This document shows, piece by piece, positions 30,112-32,166 of a DNA stretch of 32,166 bases (position 1 is the stretch's first letter; each line of letters begins with the position of its first letter). Source of the stretch: Bacteroidales bacterium (GTDB taxonomy: Bacteria > Bacteroidota > Bacteroidia > Bacteroidales > UBA932); the NCBI GenBank assembly GCA_017483985.1, contig JAFUUB010000059.1:1-32166 (forward strand). The letters are read 5' to 3'. Position numbers and translations under genes: made by a program. The notes under the pieces are model-generated. The model saw nothing but the letters and a program-made list of their open reading frames with translations, ran no database searches and had not been told where the DNA came from.

Positions 30112-31017
30112 ATGGCAGATAATCGGAACAACCGTGTATTGTGGATCCTCCATACGGCCGTTTTCCTGGCCGGATGGACAGGCATCTTCGGCCGTCTGAT
30201 TTCGCTGGCCGGCCTTCCGCTGGTTTGGTACAGGATCCTGGTCAGCGTCGTCGTGCTGGCCCTGGTGCTGGCCGCCATGGGACGGCTCCACCGGGTCGGG
30301 GGAAAAGCCCTCCTGAAGATCGCGGGATGCGGCGTCCTCCTCGCAACGCACTGGGTGGCTTTCTTCGCCAGCATCCAGGCTTCCAACGTCTCCATCGGCG
30401 TTGCCTGCGTGGCGACCTCCTGTTTTTTCACAACCCTCTTCCATCCGCTCATCAACCGCAAACGCATCAGTTGGACCGAGGTCCTGATCAGTTTCATCGC
30501 CATCGCGGGTGTCCTTCTGATATTCAGCCTGGATGTGCGCTACCGGCTTGGAATCGCCCTGGGGCTCCTCTGTGCCGCCCTCTATTCCATCTTCTCCATC
30601 CTCAATATCAACGTCGCCCGGGAGACCGGGGAGGACAGTGCCACCATGCTGCTCTACGAGCTGGCCGGGGGCGTCCTTTTCCTTACCTTGTGCATGCCCT
30701 TGTATGCACACCTCTTCCCGGCAGAGCCGGTCGTCCCTTCAAAGGCCGACTATCTCTGGCTGCTGCTTCTGGGGTCCATCTTCACGGTCCTTCCCTTCCT
30801 GTTCCAGCTCCAGGCCCTGCGCAGCCTGTCGGCCTTCACCGTGAACCTGGCCTACAACCTGGAACCCGTGTACAGCATCGCCATCGCCGCCGTACTCTTC
30901 GGCGAACTGCGGGAGGTGAACTTCTCCTTCTGGCTCGGAATCGGCCTCATCGTCATCTCCGTCCTGATCCAGACCTGGCGGGTCCGGCGCGGAACGGTTT
31001 TCATGGAAAATGTATAA
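30112..31017 (+). CDS. EamA/DMT-superfamily transporter
   Basis: A 301-residue integral membrane protein with ten predicted TM helices in two EamA repeats (the first about residues 10-140, the second about 145-290). Family features include FLAGWTGIFGRLISL at the start, THWVAFFASIQASNVSIGVA, and in repeat two LSAFTVNLAYNLEPVYSIAIAAVLFGE, noted here by NLEPVYS. DMT carriers export or import small metabolites or amino acids; the substrate is unknown. No consensus promoter was found immediately upstream. The DUF6440 gene follows after 18 bases and may be co-transcribed. Confidence 0.9.
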   Translation: MADNRNNRVLWILHTAVFLAGWTGIFGRLISLAGLPLVWYRILVSVVVLALVLAAMGRLHRVGGKALLKIAGCGVLLATHWVAFFASIQASNVSIGVACVATSCFFTTLFHPLINRKRISWTEVLISFIAIAGVLLIFSLDVRYRLGIALGLLCAALYSIFSILNINVARETGEDSATMLLYELAGGVLFLTLCMPLYAHLFPAEPVVPSKADYLWLLLLGSIFTVLPFLFQLQALRSLSAFTVNLAYNLEPVYSIAIAAVLFGELREVNFSFWLGIGLIVISVLIQTWRVRRGTVFMENV

Positions 31018-31035
31018 TTCTAACAACCCATAATT

Positions 31036-31224
31036 ATGAGAATAGACAGATTTGATATTCAGGGAAAGGAAAACCTTTCCATCATGACGGACGCCATCAT
31101 CGTGGTCGATAAGGAAACCGGCGTGAACTACCTTTTTGTCTGCCGCGGCTACGGCGGCGGCCTCACTCCGCTGCTTGACGCCGACGGCAAGCCCATCATT
31201 ACCAAAGACGGTTACCGGAAATGA
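31036..31224 (+). CDS. DUF6440-like small protein
   Basis: A 62-residue protein with the pattern IIVVDKETGVNYLFVCRGYGGGLTPLLDADGKPI, recalled here by the motifs DKETGVNYLF, GYGGGLTPLLD and DGKPI. This matches the small DUF6440 family found in Bacteroidetes and Firmicutes. Its function is unknown. Its last four bases overlap the start of the flavodoxin-fold reductase (ATGA), so the two are probably translationally coupled. Confidence 0.8.
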   Translation: MRIDRFDIQGKENLSIMTDAIIVVDKETGVNYLFVCRGYGGGLTPLLDADGKPIITKDGYRK

Positions 31225-31799
31225 AATCGCTGGTTGTCATTGACGCCTGCGTCCGGCAATCGGAGTCCCGTACGCTGCGCATCGCAGAGCCGCTGGTCGA
31301 CGCACTTTCCCGGCGCTACACCGTCACCCGCTTCCGCCTTCCCGAAATGGACATCGTCCCGCTGACGCCCGGCCTTTATGCCGGACGCGGGAACGGCGAG
31401 ATTCCCTCCTGGGCCGCAGAGGCGGCCAGGGCCATCGCGGATGCCGACCGGATCCTGATTGCGGCGCCTTTCTGGGACATGAGTTTCCCTGCCGTGCTCA
31501 AGTGCTTCTTCGAGCAGACCTCGCTCTTCGACATCACCTTCACCGACAACGGCAAGACCTGCGTCGGCCTCTGCAAGGCTCCCAAGGTCCTCTACATCAC
31601 CACACGAGGCATGGACATCGCAACCGGCAGCGACCTGGAACAGGCCACACCCTATCTCAAGGCGCTCAGCCGCCTGTGGAACCTGGGCGAACTGACGACC
31701 CTCTCCGCACAGAACATGGACTACAGCACCGCGGAAGAAATCGAAGCCCGGATCGCCGCCGCCGTCTCCGAAGGCCTGACGCTGGCCCAGACGTGGTAA
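31221..31799 (+). CDS. Flavodoxin-fold NAD(P)H oxidoreductase
   Basis: A 192-residue protein of the Flavodoxin_2/NADPH-dependent FMN reductase kind (AzoR or MdaB-like). The FMN phosphate-binding start is degenerate (DACVRQSESRTLRI); IADADRILIAAPFWDMSFPAVLKCFFEQ is the typical flavin-contact segment, with the motif APFWDMSFP, followed by LYITTRG. It probably reduces quinones, azo or nitro compounds with two electrons from NAD(P)H. It overlaps the DUF6440 gene by four bases and is followed by a long hairpin. Confidence 0.87.
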   Translation: MKSLVVIDACVRQSESRTLRIAEPLVDALSRRYTVTRFRLPEMDIVPLTPGLYAGRGNGEIPSWAAEAARAIADADRILIAAPFWDMSFPAVLKCFFEQTSLFDITFTDNGKTCVGLCKAPKVLYITTRGMDIATGSDLEQATPYLKALSRLWNLGELTTLSAQNMDYSTAEEIEARIAAAVSEGLTLAQTW

Positions 31800-31824
31800 C
31801 GCTGCATCGCACCTCCTGAAAACG

Positions 31825-31862
31825 ACAGCGAGACAAGCGGTTTTCTCCGTTTGTCTCGCTGT
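31825..31862 (+). terminator. Long hairpin after the reductase gene
   Basis: Bases 31825-31840 pair with 31847-31862 in a 16-bp stem (one G-U) with a TTTTCT loop. No T-tract follows directly; T-rich sequence appears 10-27 bases later. It may be a terminator or an mRNA 3'-end stabiliser. A second small repeat, TAAGAG/CTCTTA (31875-31880, 31890-31895), lies just after it. Confidence 0.6.
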
Positions 31863-32032
31863 AAATCAGTATTTTAAGAGTAGTTTTTTCTCTTAGTACT
31901 CCTCATTAAAGATTGAAAACAGCCCTATTAATACTTTTATTATCAATAAGGTAGATTGTGTTCAAAAACTCAGGGAAGTCTTAGGGAAGAGGACGCCCAG
32001 GGATTCCAATAGTGACGAATCGGTACCGCCAT

Positions 32033-32166
32033 TCAGATCCTGGGCTTTTGGATAACCCGGATAATCAGGGAAACGAAATACACGATGAGACCGTAGAGGA
32101 CCGGTATAAGACTGATCTTGATGCCGCCGGCGACAATGTTTTTCGCAACGTCATCATGTGCGGACA
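32033..32166 (-). CDS. C-terminal fragment of an integral membrane protein (possibly MotA/TolQ/ExbB-like)
   Basis: On the reverse strand the 43 codons before a TGA at 32035-32033 read SAHDDVAKNIVAGGIKISL and continue IPVLYGLIVYFVSLIIRVIQKPRI. A single strong membrane helix ends in a basic tail. The arrangement of an acidic N-terminal stretch, a conserved xYGL motif and a final helix resembles the C-terminus of MotA/TolQ/ExbB-type proton channels, but too little is visible for a firm call. The 233 bases between the reductase stop and this stop hold only the hairpins; I see no other gene there. Confidence 0.5.
   Translation of the reverse strand, partial: SAHDDVAKNIVAGGIKISLIPVLYGLIVYFVSLIIRVIQKPRI

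Overview
The window looks like ordinary chromosome from a GC-rich member of the Bacteroidales (phylum Bacteroidota). This rests on three things. Most intergenic spaces carry the phylum's sigma-ABfr promoter form (a TTG or TTTG about 18-21 bases upstream of TAnnTTTG). Shine-Dalgarno sequences are nearly absent. The gene set is typical: S46 dipeptidyl peptidase, M16 and tricorn-like peptidases, Na+-NQR, a DUF4493/DUF6359 lipoprotein, Bacteroidetes-type CreD and a LolA-like protein. Genus-level placement is not possible from the sequence alone; a gut, peptide-fermenting relative of Rikenellaceae is only a guess. No transposase, integrase, phage gene or CRISPR array was seen.

Layout. Bases 1-88 hold the start of nqrA (minus). 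A UvrD/PcrA helicase follows (plus), then a candidate ~70-nt RNA with its own promoter and terminator, a surface-type lipoprotein (plus), and a large M16 peptidase (minus) that diverges from a tricorn-like S41 protease (plus). Next are purC and, on the minus strand, a tRNA-Gly(CCC) unit with an unusual repeat-filled leader. A Nudix protein (plus) meets a membrane-anchored TIR protein (minus) tail to tail. CreD (plus) has two matching operators and meets a lytic transglycosylase (minus). A medium-chain-type acyl-CoA synthetase (plus) meets an ATP-grasp ligase (minus). A DPP11-like S46 peptidase (minus) diverges from a six-gene operon.

The six-gene operon (20809-27188, plus) is the most interesting part. 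In order it encodes a RelA/SpoT-type alarmone synthetase, a stand-alone HD alarmone hydrolase, an APH-like phosphotransferase, a two-TM Cache sensor fused to a SpoIIE/RsbU phosphatase and an RsbW-like kinase, a STAS anti-sigma-antagonist, and a CPA1-type K+(Na+)/H+ antiporter with a C-terminal TrkA_C-like domain. Gaps are 4 to 9 bases or 4-base overlaps, and a second promoter sits directly before the STAS gene. The arrangement suggests a signalling module linking an extracellular or periplasmic signal, (p)ppGpp turnover, partner switching and ion transport. That link is inference.

The last part has a minus-strand operon (cytidylate-kinase-like, LolA-like, flavin-binding PPOX/Nim-like, glycerate kinase), then a plus-strand DMT transporter, a DUF6440 protein and a flavodoxin-fold reductase. 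The final bases (32033-32166) contain the C-terminal 43 codons of a minus-strand membrane protein.

Genes are packed very tightly. At three convergent junctions the two stop codons interlock within four bases, and at least three genes appear to be transcribed with almost no leader.
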